Shown piece after piece: positions 33,038 through 47,400 of a stretch of 64,000 nucleotides of DNA. How positions within the stretch are numbered: the first letter of the stretch is position 1; the number at the start of each line of letters is the position of its first letter. The translations under genes and the position numbers were made by a program. This DNA is from Paralichthys olivaceus (lineage: Eukaryota > Chordata > Actinopteri > Pleuronectiformes > Paralichthyidae), in NCBI RefSeq assembly GCF_024713975.1, contig NC_091103.1:7939501-8003500 (forward strand), written 5' to 3'. Under the pieces are notes generated by a model, which worked only from the letters and a program-made list of their open reading frames with translations, did not search any database and was not told where the DNA came from.

Positions 33038-36000
33038 TGCTGCTTCTAAGCTGCTATTTAAGAAACATACCCAACATTCATCCTATGATAGATATAGATC
33101 AATATCTGTAGGTTATTTACTCGCTTCATATATCAGAAGATCTCAGATGATCAGTCAAACGAGTGGAGAGTTATCCAGAGGAAGACTTGTATGCTTCCCT
33201 GTAATTTTCATGCTGGCTCACTGTCACACGGTCATGTCTTACTGGCAGACTTGAACTGAACAGAGCCATTGTTATGATGTCCTTAATATCTGTGATTTTA
33301 TGTCAAAATGTATGTTGTAATATCTTTCTGTTGATTGCTACCCTGAAGCAGGGAAGTCAAGACCAGTCCTCAATTTCTCTGTCTCACACCTGCATTCAGC
33401 TTCTCTGCCTTTATCCAGTAAGGATAATGAACCTCCACAAAGAGCTGGCACACTTTTGAAAACATTTGCTATTCATTTCCAGCTTCCACATGAAAAAAAA
33501 ATAAAATTGATTTCTCAGTGGTTTCTCTGACTGAAGAGGGTTTGTAGAGCTAGATTCTGTTATTGTTCAGGAGTTGGTGTATGGATTTTATGTGTTGTGG
33601 AAATGGATGAATAAAAAAAAAAAACAGATGTTGAAGCACACAGTCATTCACACAAAGACGCCTTGTTTCTCAATGTTGAAAAGAACAATCTTACACAACA
33701 AACTGACTGAATATAGAATAAAATCAAATGATTGCACCTTTTTATCTGCATGTGATAACACAGGCTTGGTCAGTAACTTTCAGTCCACAGCTTTCAATAT
33801 GTCAAAGATCAGAGTTGACTGGAGGACTGAGCTTAGATCATCGATTGTCCAAGAAAGTCAGAGCCTCGCCTTTTCCCCTCCATGTCAATCATGCTTTATA
33901 TTTGCGATGCATAGCAGATCCTGTCACTGTGGACAAGTTCACTGTTCTACATGACACGTGACGGCCTCTGTCTCTACTATGGTTTGTCACAAATTGTTGT
34001 GAAATGGGCACCATCTGTTAAGAGCCAGACAGAATATATAGAAAGCTTACTTTTCTGTGCCTCACTTTATCTGTACAAGCAACATTTCCAGGGCTAATTA
34101 CCATTAATTAAACCCCCATAGGAGCGTGAGAGGGTTTGGTTCACTGTCTTGCTAGTTGGCAACTAGAGCTGTCTTCAAAGCCCAACACTCAGACAAACAG
34201 GGAGGTGCACAGTTATTTTGTCAAAGCTGAGGTTCCCCTTTGAAAGACAGCAACAATACCTCCTTGGCTGGATAACAGGTCTGCTTATTTTTCTTTCATT
34301 CTTAGTGATATTCCCACCATCTGATATCCATCACCACAGAGTCCAAACATTGACCTCTGCAGCTGAGAAAATGTAAATTTTGAAACATGAGAATGAGCCT
34401 TTCTAGTTTTTCATATCTTCAGTGCCTCAAGTGTCTCTGCATTGCCAGTTATTATTAACTAATCCTTTGCATGGTATTTCATGATGTGAGCTCATTTCAG
34501 ATAGGCAGTTCTATGCTTGTGTTGACCAATATTTTATCACTAGGGAAACAGTTTTGTGTAACCATTACTGCAACAGAATTAAAGAAAACAAATGTTCATG
34601 TGAAGAACACAAAGCTGAGTTTTTTATCTCAGAAAGCCAAGTTCACTGTGGTGGCTCCTGCCTCCTGGGCTCAGACAGCCGGTACAGGAGAGGACAGAGC
34701 TTGGTGTAATGTCAACACACAGATGGTGGTGAAGAGCCCTCATGCAGACCTACAGATGGTACCTTTATAAAACATAACAGTCCACCCACCTTTTTATTGG
34801 CCCCTTGCTCGTGACAGCTGTGGTTGGAAGAATTGTTGTCCTTTTACTGCATAAATGTATATAAAGATGGACAATATGACAGCTCCAAAAAGTGAAGCAA
34901 AATAATCTTTATTGACCCCTGACATATTTTCACACAAATAACTTATTGAATAAAGTGGTGACATTTTATATCTTTAAGGTGAAATTCAATGTAACAATAT
35001 TAATTTCTACAAAAAAACTCATCTGACCATCTTTTAACACCAGATTTCAGCAACAGAGGAGGAGATTGTGACCATATTTTCTGCAACTCAACTTGTTGGC
35101 TGAGGTGTGATGTGGTAATTCTAGTATGTTCTCCTCTTTGCCATGAAAAACATTCAGACTGAGTGAACTGAGCCAATGGTTTTGCCTATTTGCTCACACA
35201 ATAGAGCAGTGCTTCTGCATGCCACGGATGTCTTTGTCAGATATTTGCTTTTCTGGCCACGGTATCAGCACTACAGTATCACCTATGATTAGGAACCAGC
35301 CCCAGAGTACTTTTTTCACAGCCCTAACAGGCTGACAGGCCGGGGGGGGGGCGGTCAAAACTCCTCCTGCCATTGCTCGGTGTTTCCAGGTTGAGTGACG
35401 GGAATGACTCAAAGTTTTCTGTCGGGCAGCACTACAATCAGTGACAGGCAAGGCATGTAGCTTTCATTACAATCACTGATTTCACTACAACAATCTAACT
35501 GCCCAAAGAACTAATCATTAAAATCACCTGAAAACCTGAATGCTCCAGGCCTCTATGAAACGTAATTACACATATATGTTTATTTGTGGCAGGAAGCAAA
35601 CAACACTGATTGATTGGCACAGTGGTTTCTTTTGACAGGCAAGGGGAAGGCATTTGTGAAAGCAGTGAAATGTATATTAATAGAATGCTGTTGGGTCTTT
35701 AACCTATAGAGGGATCTGCCCAAAAATTGGATCTTTATTTTAAAAGTATTTCAAGTGTTTTGTAGATGTAATTGAAGGTATATCTGTTGCCTGTATACAC
35801 ATTAAAAATCCGTTATGTACATGTGTAAAGATGGCCAATTTTTGGCAAGTATCCAAAAATATCTGCCAACTTAATTTCATTACCACATTACATTACCCAT
35901 TTATGAACTGTTTGGAGATTTAACAAGTATGTGCTTGGATTGTTTGAACTGGCTGTTTAATGGAAGCTGCTGACGTAGTTCAGAAGCTTCTTGCGTCGCT

Positions 36001-37065
36001 TTCTTTAACTGTCAAAGATTTAATGATCAGCAAGAAGGAACATCAAATCCAGCTGAAAGTGAGACCATAAAGTTGTTTAAAAAAAACCTTTTCATATAAA
36101 GCTTGAATATGATACAGATGTGGCTGGTAATGGCACGCAGAAATTAGCACTGAAATTAGCATGAAATTAGAAAGAGGCCATTTTTATATCCCCTACTCCC
36201 CAAAACTTTTTATCTCCCTGTCTTTTCGTTCTGGCCTTCTCTCTCACCCAAGACGTCTTTTAGAAACAGAAAGTAGGCATTAGGAGTATTCTCATCCTTG
36301 TCCTTTATCAGCTCAAAATATAGATTTACTATTTATTCATGGTATCACAGGTGATGCCTCAGTGGAGAAGTACTGCTTTAACTCTGCCAAAAACTCATAA
36401 ATCAGTAATGACCCTCCCAATTCACAAGGCACCATAAAGTTCATAATACGACTTTATTGTTTTCTTTATCTAGATTAATTTGACAAGTTCTGTCCCTGCA
36501 GCCAGCTCATACTTCTCTATTAAACCAAATTTGCTTCTCTATCAAATCCCCTTCTCTAACCAAACCTTTCTTCAGCACTTGGAGGTGGCTTCACACTCGT
36601 ATGTATGAGTATACTTATTATCTTGGGATGAAAAATTAATTATATATCCACACGTCAATTGATCCACTAAACCTTCAATTAGTTGGATTTACTTTTATTC
36701 TCCCAGTCATTTGTTTCATGCCCTAATAATGGAAATTAATGACAGTCATGGTCCTTCCCCTTCCTGTTTTCAATTTTCATATTTTAAGATACTGATGGCC
36801 TGTGATTATATTATTCTTTTCTTGGATTATCTCTGCCCCATATTTTCAGATTGATGAGTTTGTCAGTCTAATGAGCAGTGAGATGAGAAGTGTCAGATTG
36901 TCAGTACGTCCATACACCAGCACCTTGCCCCCAATTATCCTTATTTGATTTATTTGACTCTGTCAACCAGTTTGCAATGTCTCTGCTCATTGTTTTATTA
37001 ATTATTCCCCATTGGCTTTGAGCTACAGCTGCAATGCTCACTACCCTGCAAGGCACAAACTAAGG

Positions 37066-37390
37066 AATAGCTCACCCAAAAATGAAAATTCACTCATTAC
37101 CCACTTACCACTATGCTGATGTAGGAATGGGTGGTGTTTAATGCCACAAAAGACTTTTAGAGTTTTTGGTGTAAACAGCGTTGCAGTTTTTTGCGCACAC
37201 ACACCGCATAAGCCCTCGCCCAAGAGATGAAGACAAGATCAGTGAGAACTCGCGATAGCTGATAGCTAAATTGCAAGTTCCGGTAGCATGTAAACATAAA
37301 TGTGCAGCCATCACAAATTTATCTACGTAAACTACTGTGAAAATTGGCACAAAAAGCCACCAATCATTCTCTCAACAGTGAGTTGTTTGT
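37066..37390 (+). repeat. Dispersed fish repeat (atagctcacccaaaaatgaaaa type), copy 1
   Basis: Starts with atagctcacccaaaaatgaa and contains aacagcgttgcag. A related copy in the same orientation begins at 53352. The class is probably a non-autonomous DNA transposon; this is not proven here. Confidence 0.6.
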
Positions 37391-40300
37391 GCTGAATCAA
37401 GCTGTCCATTCTCCTACTTATCTGTTTAACTATTACATTAATGCAGTGCCTTTTTTTAAACCTTGTTAATTTCATAGAGGATTAAAAGATAAAGTTGTTC
37501 AAAATGATTGGTTTAATGGGTTCTTTTAGTTTCAGAAATAATAGTAATTATATATGAGCAGGAAAGACATAAACACCCTTGTGAGTATTTTACAGTAGCC
37601 CTCTATTCTCATTTGTCAGGGCAGAATGTTCTAGCACCAATGTCTCTCAACAAGTGTGTGTCAAATACTCAACTCTTCTTATTTTCATTTTGCTGTCAAA
37701 AGCTTTGAGATTCATTTTTGTGAAGGGGAATTTTGAGGCCCAGGTCATTTGTGCAACAGATGCCTGGATTGACTGGATACATAAATCAAAAAAATATGCT
37801 CTACTCTCTTTCTTACCATGTGGAACTTTGATCTATGTCTGACGCACAAGGAAGCTGATGTTTTCATCAGTATCCTAAATTAAATTCCTTCTACATTTGC
37901 AATGGCTATCAATAGACATGTTGACATGGAAACCAATATCACAATATCAACCAGATTACGACAGTAGTAGCAGTAAAATAGACTGCCATGTAAACAGCAT
38001 TTTGTGAATTCCTTTACCCAAATAAGGTAATTCCAAATCGAATTAAGATATCGTGAATAATCTCACTAATCTCTTTTTACAGTCATCCAGACTGGACAAA
38101 CTAAACACCTTTTGAGTTTTCATAAAAATTGAAGGCTACCACATGTTTGGAAGGGGAGGGTAAGGTGAGGGGTGTTCAGCTGCAACATGCAAATTCACCA
38201 CTAAATTCTACACACTGAACCTTTAATATAGACATGAGTTATAGTCAGACTATGCTCTTTAACATGTGAATATGAACCGATTATTCTATTAGCAACTCAT
38301 GGAAACATCATAGTAAAAATATTGTCTCATTCAAAATAAGGTCAATAGTTTAAATATTGCTCTCCATGTAAAATCGTCAGTGACTGGCGCAGCTGACAGG
38401 GCAATTCTTGGGTGGTTTGTGGTGTCAGACTCAGGATGAACAGGAGCTGAAAGCATGAGTCTCTGCTACACACCACACTGAGTCATGGGAGCAATAATGT
38501 GATTTGGTCAGAATTATGTCGATAACTTGGGCTGAAGTGATAATATATATGACTGCATTAAGGATTACTGTTCATGGACACTTGCTCAATATTGTTTTTG
38601 GTGGTTGATGCAGAATATTTCTACATGAATTAAAAATTAAAACAAATCCAGCTCTAGATGAAAAAAAACAAATATTTGTGAATGCACAACATGCAATACT
38701 TAAGACGACCGAAAATATGTTGAATGCTACTTTTCTGAACCTGCAACTGAAGGGTTCTGTGCTACTTAACTAGGTGATGTTTAATCTCACCAAGATTACA
38801 AGGAGTAAACGGATAACTTGATTTAGAAATGTACAATGTAAAATCATTCATCTGTTCACAGAGGGTGAGGCACTACATCGTACTGTTTACAAGACTCTTC
38901 TGACGTCACAGTTGAATCCTCTGCTCCTCAACTCAGACGTAGTTGAAGAGGGTATTAATTAGTCTGTCATCACATAATGATGGGTGTAACTTGTTTTGCT
39001 GATTTATTTTCATTATACAGGTAGAAGAATCTATATAAGAGTTTCTTTTAGAGCCTGAGAAGACAGTTAAAAAATAAAAAATAATTGATTAGCAAAATGA
39101 GTCTAGGTAGCACATCATTTTTCTGATTTAATGGTTGTTTTATAACCTGGCATGGTTTAAGGAGAGCTAGACTGTCCCTTTTCTTTGTACAGAGCTCTCT
39201 TTTTATATAAAAGTTAAGTAAGTAGTCATATAGTGATTGTAGTTTCTCCCTTTCCCCTTTTTGTAATAATAATTATAATAACATACATTATGCAGTCTTC
39301 CTGGCCAGTAAGAACATGTACGTATTTGTTTGGTTTCCCAGGAAACTCACTCGGCTGTTTCTCGTGGCGATTGGGTTCTTCCTCATCATCTGTGCTTACC
39401 TTTGCTCGGACTCTTATGTGAATTATCTTTAGCCTCACAGAACAGTCTTGTTTATAACATTGTGTTTATTTTTAATTCCTCTTTAAACTATAAATATTTA
39501 AATTGAATTTAGTGCATTATTCCATTGGACATAACACAATAAAAACTGTATTCATGGCCGGATTGTAAAGGTTTGCTGTTATAAACACAGAAGTGTTGTA
39601 TTGCAGTGCAGAGGAAGTGGCAGGATTTACTTCAGAAAGCAGCAACAATGGTTTGTTTAGACTAAACAGCAGAAGAGGTGGGTAGTGGGAGCTATCGAGA
39701 GTTCTGCCTCAGGGATGATGGATCTTTCAGGACTTAATTTAAAATGTTGGCAAGTCTCTCTCGAGTGAAAGCTTTCGACTGTCAGTGCTGAGCTAGCTAG
39801 AAACATAGTTCTGATGTAATGACTAATTTCTTGTTATCTTGTGCTTTATCACCGATGTGTCATTTTTCAAGTCCCTCACAGGCATCTTCTGATGCCACAT
39901 GGTTCAGTTCAGTCTCAATAGCGGTTTGTTACTGTCCATTGCAAATTTCAGAGCAGATCATTAAGATATCATCAGGAAAAGATGAAATGGATGCCCATTT
40001 TCCAAAAAGTCAATAGATTCCTATAAATGCACTGCAGATAGATATTTGAGTGTTGTTTCTTTTCTTTTGTTTATGAAAAGAGTACTCCATGCTGTTTTTG
40101 GAGTCCATTAGTGACAGTGGAACCAAGGTGTTTGTATCTGTTTTCTTGCTATATTGTCTATTAACATACAGAGAACAATGAAATATCACTCGACAGTGTC
40201 GCTACAATAAAGATTGTGTAGCTTGGAGTGTCACATTGTTCAGTTCTGTGTTTACGGTTGAAATTCATGAGTGATGTATGAACCAGAACATCTACCAACA

Positions 40301-40454
40301 CAATCTAATTGAAGAATAAAAGTAAATAAATAATTGTATTGAATTTAGAAGTGTCCATTCATCCATTTTGCTCAGTTTACCTGATGTTTGGTCGTCACAG
40401 CAACAGGCTGGGGAGAGGAATGTTGAGAGTGATTCTAATGGTGTTCCCAGGCCA

Positions 40455-40830
40455 GTTGATATTTAATTCTACCAGTGAGCTGTGAGTCTACCCTGGGGTT
40501 TCCTCCCAGTTGGGCATGCCCAGAAAAAAATTCAACGAAAGGCATTTCCTGATAAGATGCCCAAACTACCTCAACTGAACCCTTCTGACGAGAAGGAGTG
40601 GCGCCCATCCACCCTACGCACAGAACTAATTTCAGCTGCTTGTATCCGCAGTCTTTTTCTCTCAGTCACTACCCAGAGTTTATGACAGTAGGTGAGAGTC
40701 GGAACATTGATCGACTGATGGATAGAAAGCTTGGCCTTGAGGCTTAGCTGCCTCTTCACAACAACACCTGCAGTACTGCCGACACTGGCAATTGCAAGCA
40801 TGTAGTATTGGATTTCATGATATGTAGTAG
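40455..40830 (-). mobile_element. RTE-like LINE reverse-transcriptase C-terminal relic
   Basis: The minus strand encodes a segment with LSLKAKLSIHQSINVPTLTY, a CHKLWVVTER motif and IQAAEISSVRRVDGR, which is the C-terminal part of LINE polymerases found as a very common fish repeat. It is broken by indels and stops. Confidence 0.75.
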
Positions 40831-43800
40831 GTGTTACTTTCATTTTATCCACTCTGTAAATGACGGGATTTTAATGACAGTGTAGAGGCTAACTAAGAAT
40901 CAGTTTTTAAAAATAATTCAACTATTCCTTTTAAGTATCTCTTATTTGTCACTTGTGGGTTGGACAGTTCTCTGCTGCTTGGCCTTTCCTTCAGTTCCCT
41001 GGTCAGAAGAAGACACCGCTTTCTGCCAGGGAATCTGCTGAAACATTTCCTCCCCTGCAGACTGTTTTCCCTCGCCGGGCCTGTTGATGAGAGGAAATGA
41101 GGCAGCAGAAAAGAAGATGACAACAGCCATTTAGGGGGGTTTTCATACTCCCAAATTGTTGACCCAAGTTGGACAACTTGTGACAGTCACAAATGTCAAG
41201 GAAACTGCTGTTCCTGTTTTTGTTGATATCACTTGTGACCTGTTTCAGTCTTGAATGAAAATGTAGATGACAGAGTTAGTGTGAAGGTTAAAGGAGAACC
41301 TTAATGTATTTATTATAAAACCTGATGTGCAGCTAATATGTTTTGTGTTTAGTCGTGATCAGATTTTCAGCTCTTCTGACTTGGGTTTTTTGTGTCTAAG
41401 ATTTACGAGAGACAGATTGTGACAGTGCAGCCCACTCTCCTTATGGTGGTCCCATTTCTACACTTGTGGTCAGAGGTGTCACATGCATGTTTGCAAAATA
41501 ATGCTGCAGTCTTGAATTCATGTAATGTTTTGTTATGCAAAACATCACTTTGCTTTGCCGATTCATTGCAGTCTCTTGAAGTATTTAATGTTATTGTGTA
41601 TACTACGGGTTATTAGCTAAGTAGTTTCTGCTGAGACTTTGTGCTGATAAGGAAATTAATAGCTGCACTTCTCCAGGTTTGAACATTATAATGAATCAAC
41701 AAGTGACAACATGACAGTGCAGAAAGGGTTTGTTACTTTGCCTTGATGAACGGAGGCTCAATGTGTCAACTGCTCGATTTGTTTTTCTGTCGTAAAGGTG
41801 TGTTCGACGTGCCCAGACACACATCCATATTCACCTTCTGTTCATTTGGTAAGTTAGTGATTACACCCAACCATCACTGAACTTCAGCTCAATCAATATT
41901 TAGAATAAATAATTTATCCAGTTTAAATATCATTTGGTATTAATGATACAGGACTTGATGTAAATTAAGTTTTATTTTTAATTCTTTTGTCAATAGGATT
42001 TTTTTATTTTACTTTTCAATTGCCTGCCACTTAAGTGTAATAAAAATTCAATTATAGGTCTTAATGTAGTGCTAGATCAGATTTAAATTTATCAACTAGA
42101 TCAAAAGAGTCGGACACTGGTGAGTAACCTTTTTTATGTGAAGGAAAGACACTAAAATGGCAAAAGATAAATAAAATAGCAACTACACTGGCACTCAGAG
42201 AGCGCATACCAAGGATAAAGCCCTATTTTGCTTATTAAAGACAATGTGGAAAAATGTATACATGTATATATTTATATGGGTTATATTCTGTAGCAGGTTA
42301 TTGTGCTGTTTTCTGTTTTTTTAAATTTGCTCATTTTAATTCTGTTCTCACAAAATTATAAAATTATAATCTCAATCTACCCACGGGAAATGGTTTATTC
42401 AGAAAAAATGTCTGATAAGCAGTAGTCCAACAGTGCCTGATTAAAGTCTGAATCCCTGTAGAGTAAGTGAGGTTGGCTGCATATAGTTAGATGTTGGGTA
42501 ATACATTGGTACAGACATCAAATAAGATAAGATGATTATTGATTAATCACTGGTGCACAGTGGTGGGACTGGGACATAACCACGGAGTCTCAGCATCTCT
42601 CTGGTCTGAGCCTGGTTTTGTTTGACGAAGTCAGTGCATTAAGATGAGTAGCCTACTGCATCAACCAAGGTGTTGTTCTTTAAATGTTTGACTTATAGGG
42701 TCCCTAATATTCAGTATTTATTTTAATTCAGCAATACTGATCTCATTCCTTTTGAAGGGCAAATCCAAACATATCAGAATTAATTGCTTGAAATCACAAA
42801 TAATTTAAAAATTTCCAAACGGTGATATGTGATAATTTAGGTGGTAAAGAGTTTATATCTTTGTTTTTTTGCCTTTGTGGTTTTCTGATTTCAGGCTTGG
42901 TGCCTGTGTTGTTTTTTTGTACCCTTCTTACACTACAAATGATTTGTAATTGCTGTCAATGTATGTGGTTAATTTAAGTACTGTATAACGCTCTACACTT
43001 TTCATTTCAAGGCATGGAGCAGCACTGCTCATTGCCTGTCAAAGACTCTTGTGGTCCTGCTGGGGTGGGCCAGGATTATTATACCCTCGGGGTCAGGCCT
43101 GCCCTCCTCAGAGCAGTTATACAAATAACAGGAAACATGGTTCCTGCTGCAGATGCTAATGAGCAGCTGCCAAGAGCCGGAGATGGCATGATTACAGCAG
43201 GAGGAGTAGATAACATGCAGAAAGCCTCTGGAACATCAGATGAGACTTAGCCACTTGCTAGCTTCACAAACTGCAGCTAGGCATGTTAGTATGTTTACAC
43301 TTCTACTTGTGCTTATTTGACTCTCATCAGCAGAGAGCTGTCATTAATTATGCATTATTAATGCTTTGATAACACCAACATGCACTTTCAACCCCAGATT
43401 AAACAGAGTTATGCATTTTGCAACTGCAGCAGCACAACAGGCTCCGTCATGTCCCCGGAGAGTGAGGTAAACTTGTGATAACAGTCAGCAATTCTGTTCT
43501 ATCATTACCATTATTGCTGATAGCAGCGTATCGGTGCTGAGTCAGCAGCAGCTTAATGGGAAGATTTGAGTTATGACTGAATATTTACAGCTAAAACCGC
43601 CGGGTGCTTCAAGCTGTGGTCACTACAACAGAATTAGAGCTATGGGTGCTGGGTTTTTTTAGCATTATCATGGTGCTTTGCTCCTCCTTCACACTGGGAG
43701 GAGGTAGTGGAGCTGGAGCAGGCCCAGGATAGGGTGCCTCCCTGATAAAAGCCTTAACATTTCCGATAAAACGTTAAATTATATAAAAGCCCTGTTTACA

Positions 43801-44276
43801 TTCACATGCTTGCAGGTTCTGTTGCCATGTGGATGTTCCCCAAAGCAGATTTTATTCATTTATTTATTTTTATACTGAAAGTTGAAGGCTTGATGCTCAA
43901 ATGTCACTGTTACATAACATCCTTGTTAGGCCTGTTGGCCTTTTCTTTCCATGTTTTTTTTTCTCTGGCCTGACATGAAAGGAAGAGATAGTAACTACAT
44001 GCTGCCTTTCTGCTCAACTATGGAGTGACTGCGTGATATATTCATGATCAACGTAATTTAACATGATGGTGAAAAACTGTTCACTTCACAGAGCCCTTTT
44101 GTGTTTATTTTTTTTAACCTTGATCATACCTATGAAAGCTCCTTGCAGTCTCAGTTGTCATTGGAAATCGGAGCCTAGGAAGCGTGTTGCTTTTCAAGCA
44201 GTTCCATGAATTATCCAATGTGGTCTCCCGAACAACTTCAATGTTAATCCTGTTTTCCCTTTTCATCTCTTTACAG

Positions 44277-44456
44277 GGTTCTTCATAGTCAGTGGGATGT
44301 TAGAGGTCTGGAAGCAGGACCAGGACTGACTGAAGGAGCATGGTGAAACACCAACCCCTCCAGGTCTATGAGCGGCAGCTGTGTCTGTCATGTATCACTG
44401 GGATCTATGGTTGCCGCTGGAAACGCTATCAACGTTCCCACGATGACACCACCAAG
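44277..44456 (+). CDS. gdpd5: gdpd5 exon with start codon
   Basis: Acceptor ctctttacag at 44276; 63 nt of 5' UTR; ATG at 44340; 39 codons (MVKHQPLQ ... HDDTTK); donor gtgaga. The start is supported by the match to the conserved GDPD5 N-terminus. Confidence 0.95.
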
Positions 44457-47400
44457 GTGAGAGGGGGAGGAAAGCCCTTCAGTGGATAATGTGTAGCAAT
44501 CAGGAAAACTGTACATCTGGTTTAGAAGAGATCCTTAACAGTCTGACACAATGCAGCATATTGCATAGAGTGCATTATTTAGTGCATGTACATCACTCAT
44601 GTTTGCCCTCAGCAGCCAATCTGACAATGCACCAGAAAATGATATTTGACTGACCTTGCACGTGTCTGAATCCCTTGCATCTCACAGCTTTACTCTAGTT
44701 TTACATTCAAGAGATTGTAGATAACCCTTACCCTGTGGTGGTTTAACATGTGGAAATAACAAAACACATCAGGTGGCAGCTAATGAGACCTGATCTCTCC
44801 ATTCTGACTCATTTACATCAAGGTTATTTTTCCATGTACGGAGAGATTGGTGTGGAATGAAATTATTTTTCATTATTTTTTGGTTTGGAATCAAGATTTC
44901 ACAAAAACTTCTAAACTGATTTCCAGAAGATTTTGGTGCAGATTTGGACAAAGGGGCTGATCCAGGATTTTGTTTTCCACATTTTCCTGGATTTTTCAGA
45001 GAATTATAATGATCTTAATCTTTCTTAATGAAAAAAATAATTAGGGGACTGATATTTATGAGTGTGTACAATTTGGTGCAGTTCCAAATAAAATTCAATT
45101 TGGATGCTGAATTCAAAGTTATTACTGTATAACAAGATGGCTGAGAAGAAAGAGTTCCATTACTGAATGTCCTACTATGAGAAGAAAACAAATCAAACCC
45201 ATACAAGGCTCTAGTGTATGTCTGTGTTTGACATCCAAAACAGTGTTACACCCCCTGGTCTATACATACCCTCCCCCGATATTTGTCTTTCAACATTGAT
45301 TTACCAAGAACAGTTTTCTTTGACCAAATATGTCCTTGCTGGCTTATCCTCCACCCAGAAACCTTGAGCTTTCCACACAGAGGCTCATTCGACATTACAA
45401 AACTCCAGTTTCCAGTGTGTTCCACAGTGTTTAATTAGTTAAAATATATTTTTCTAGTCATAATTGTCTACCTATAGTGTTTGTGTGCATAGTTAGTATA
45501 GAACTTGGCTGTTGTTTGGTGCAGAATATAGTGTTCTTTATTGCAGTCATATCTTGGATGACTTTGAGTAAATAAAAGGTTATGAGAGTAATTTATTTGG
45601 CATTCAAATCATTGTTAAGCACTCAACGGTACTTTTTAAATGATGCCGTTTTAGATTAACATCTGATAATGTTTGAATGAATTATTTTATAGCTGCCCTT
45701 TTGTAGCTACTCTTTCTTCATACAATTTAAAAACCAAAAGTTCGCAAACATAGCTGTCAAATTGAACCCCCAAGCAAAGAATTTAGCCATTCATTTTTTT
45801 CTCGTATTAGGCACATGCCAGGATCAGTATCACAGCCTATAGTACACAAGATGAGCCATGTTTTCTGACCTTTCCCTTAATCTCCTCTGTTCTCTATCTA
45901 AGGACACACAGGTTATGTTGCTGCAACAAACCCAAATACGCAGCATACAACCCTGTGAATGTGTGTGCTCACATGCACACATACACAGAGTTGGATGATT
46001 AAAATGCCCACATGTTATTCTAGGGCTGGGCAACTAATCAAAAATGTATCGAAACCAACATTACTAACCTTTAACAAACCTAATTTTTCTCATGCCAGTT
46101 AATTTGGTTAATACTTTCCCTGATGCGTGCCTTTACAAACTGTATTTAAACACATTAAACACACACTCCTGCAGACAGATGTTCTTCCCGCAGATTATGA
46201 TGCAGCACAATGTTTGAACTTCATTGTTGCAGAAGTGAAGCCACGTTTATCCATGACCATGAATATGAATATAATTTAATAAAGATCAGTTATACGTGTG
46301 ATTGATTAGAAACGCAGAGTCTCTTGTCGACTGACACTGAGTAATGCACAGAGCGATGCGCCCCATTGCTGGGTAGGGTGTGTTTGTGTGCGTGTGTGTT
46401 TGCAGTCATTCATTAATCATAATAGAGGTTCAAGTTTGAAATAATCGTGATATTGATTTGAAGTCATATTGCTCAGCCATATTATACTTGATATGAGCAG
46501 AGACCCAGAACAAACAACAAACTCAGGTCTTTTGGCACAAACAAATAAAAAATATGTATAGCCTACAATAACCCTAAATGAGATTTTTAAACAGAAACAA
46601 ACAGCACGCTAAGTCATTGACAGCATTTGGATCGCCTAAGCATGGCAGAACTATATAAAGACATATTGATTTTCTTTCCCCCTGTTTGCAGGAAACTTGA
46701 CACTGTGTAGCTCTGTTTCCTGTTGCCAGTGTCTTTCAGGCTAACTGACGGGATACTGCAGAGTCTGCATTATTTGTTCACAGTGCTCATCCTTTTGTTT
46801 TGACCGTGTGATGTTGTACAGCACACGAACATACTCTTGACCCGAGTGTAAGAAGCTAACAATCACGGGCACATGCACTCTGCTGCAGGCGTCACACCCT
46901 TTTTCATCCGGGTGATTCCACATATCGAACCAAAAACACACTGAGCCACTATCAGGTGCTGCTTTGTCCTGGTGCTGAAAATACTTATCATTTCCATTGC
47001 GAGTGCTACCTAGCATAGGTCAAGGTGATGTCACATAAGCCTGCATCTGTAATGATCCCAGTAAACAAACTGTGACCAATCAAGGGCAAGTATCAGCTAC
47101 ATGAAACTGGACCTGAGCGAATCACAGAAGCGTGAGACCTGAGAGTGTCGTGTTGAAACAGCAGCACATTCATTCATAATCCACAAGTAGCTCATGCTAT
47201 TTCAGCCCTTTATCATCTTTGTTCACTATAATGAGCTGTTTCAGGTCGACCAGCTGTCTTAGCGAAACTGCTTCTGTCTGTACTCAAGATGCTTTGTAGG
47301 AAGACGGCCCACGTCATGCAGTGCAAGCCGATCTGACCTCTCAGTAATAATTGAAAGTATTTCCATTTAGCCACTCGTTACCATTCAGTCACACAAAGGC

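Larger units (their letters stand above)
30205..44276 (+). other. gdpd5: gdpd5 intron 1 (putative)
   Basis: About 14 kb without a supported host exon. It contains a Tc1 relic, a duplicated ~88-bp segment, an RTE-like LINE fragment and a dispersed repeat (listed separately). The remainder is unremarkable AT-rich sequence. Confidence 0.6.
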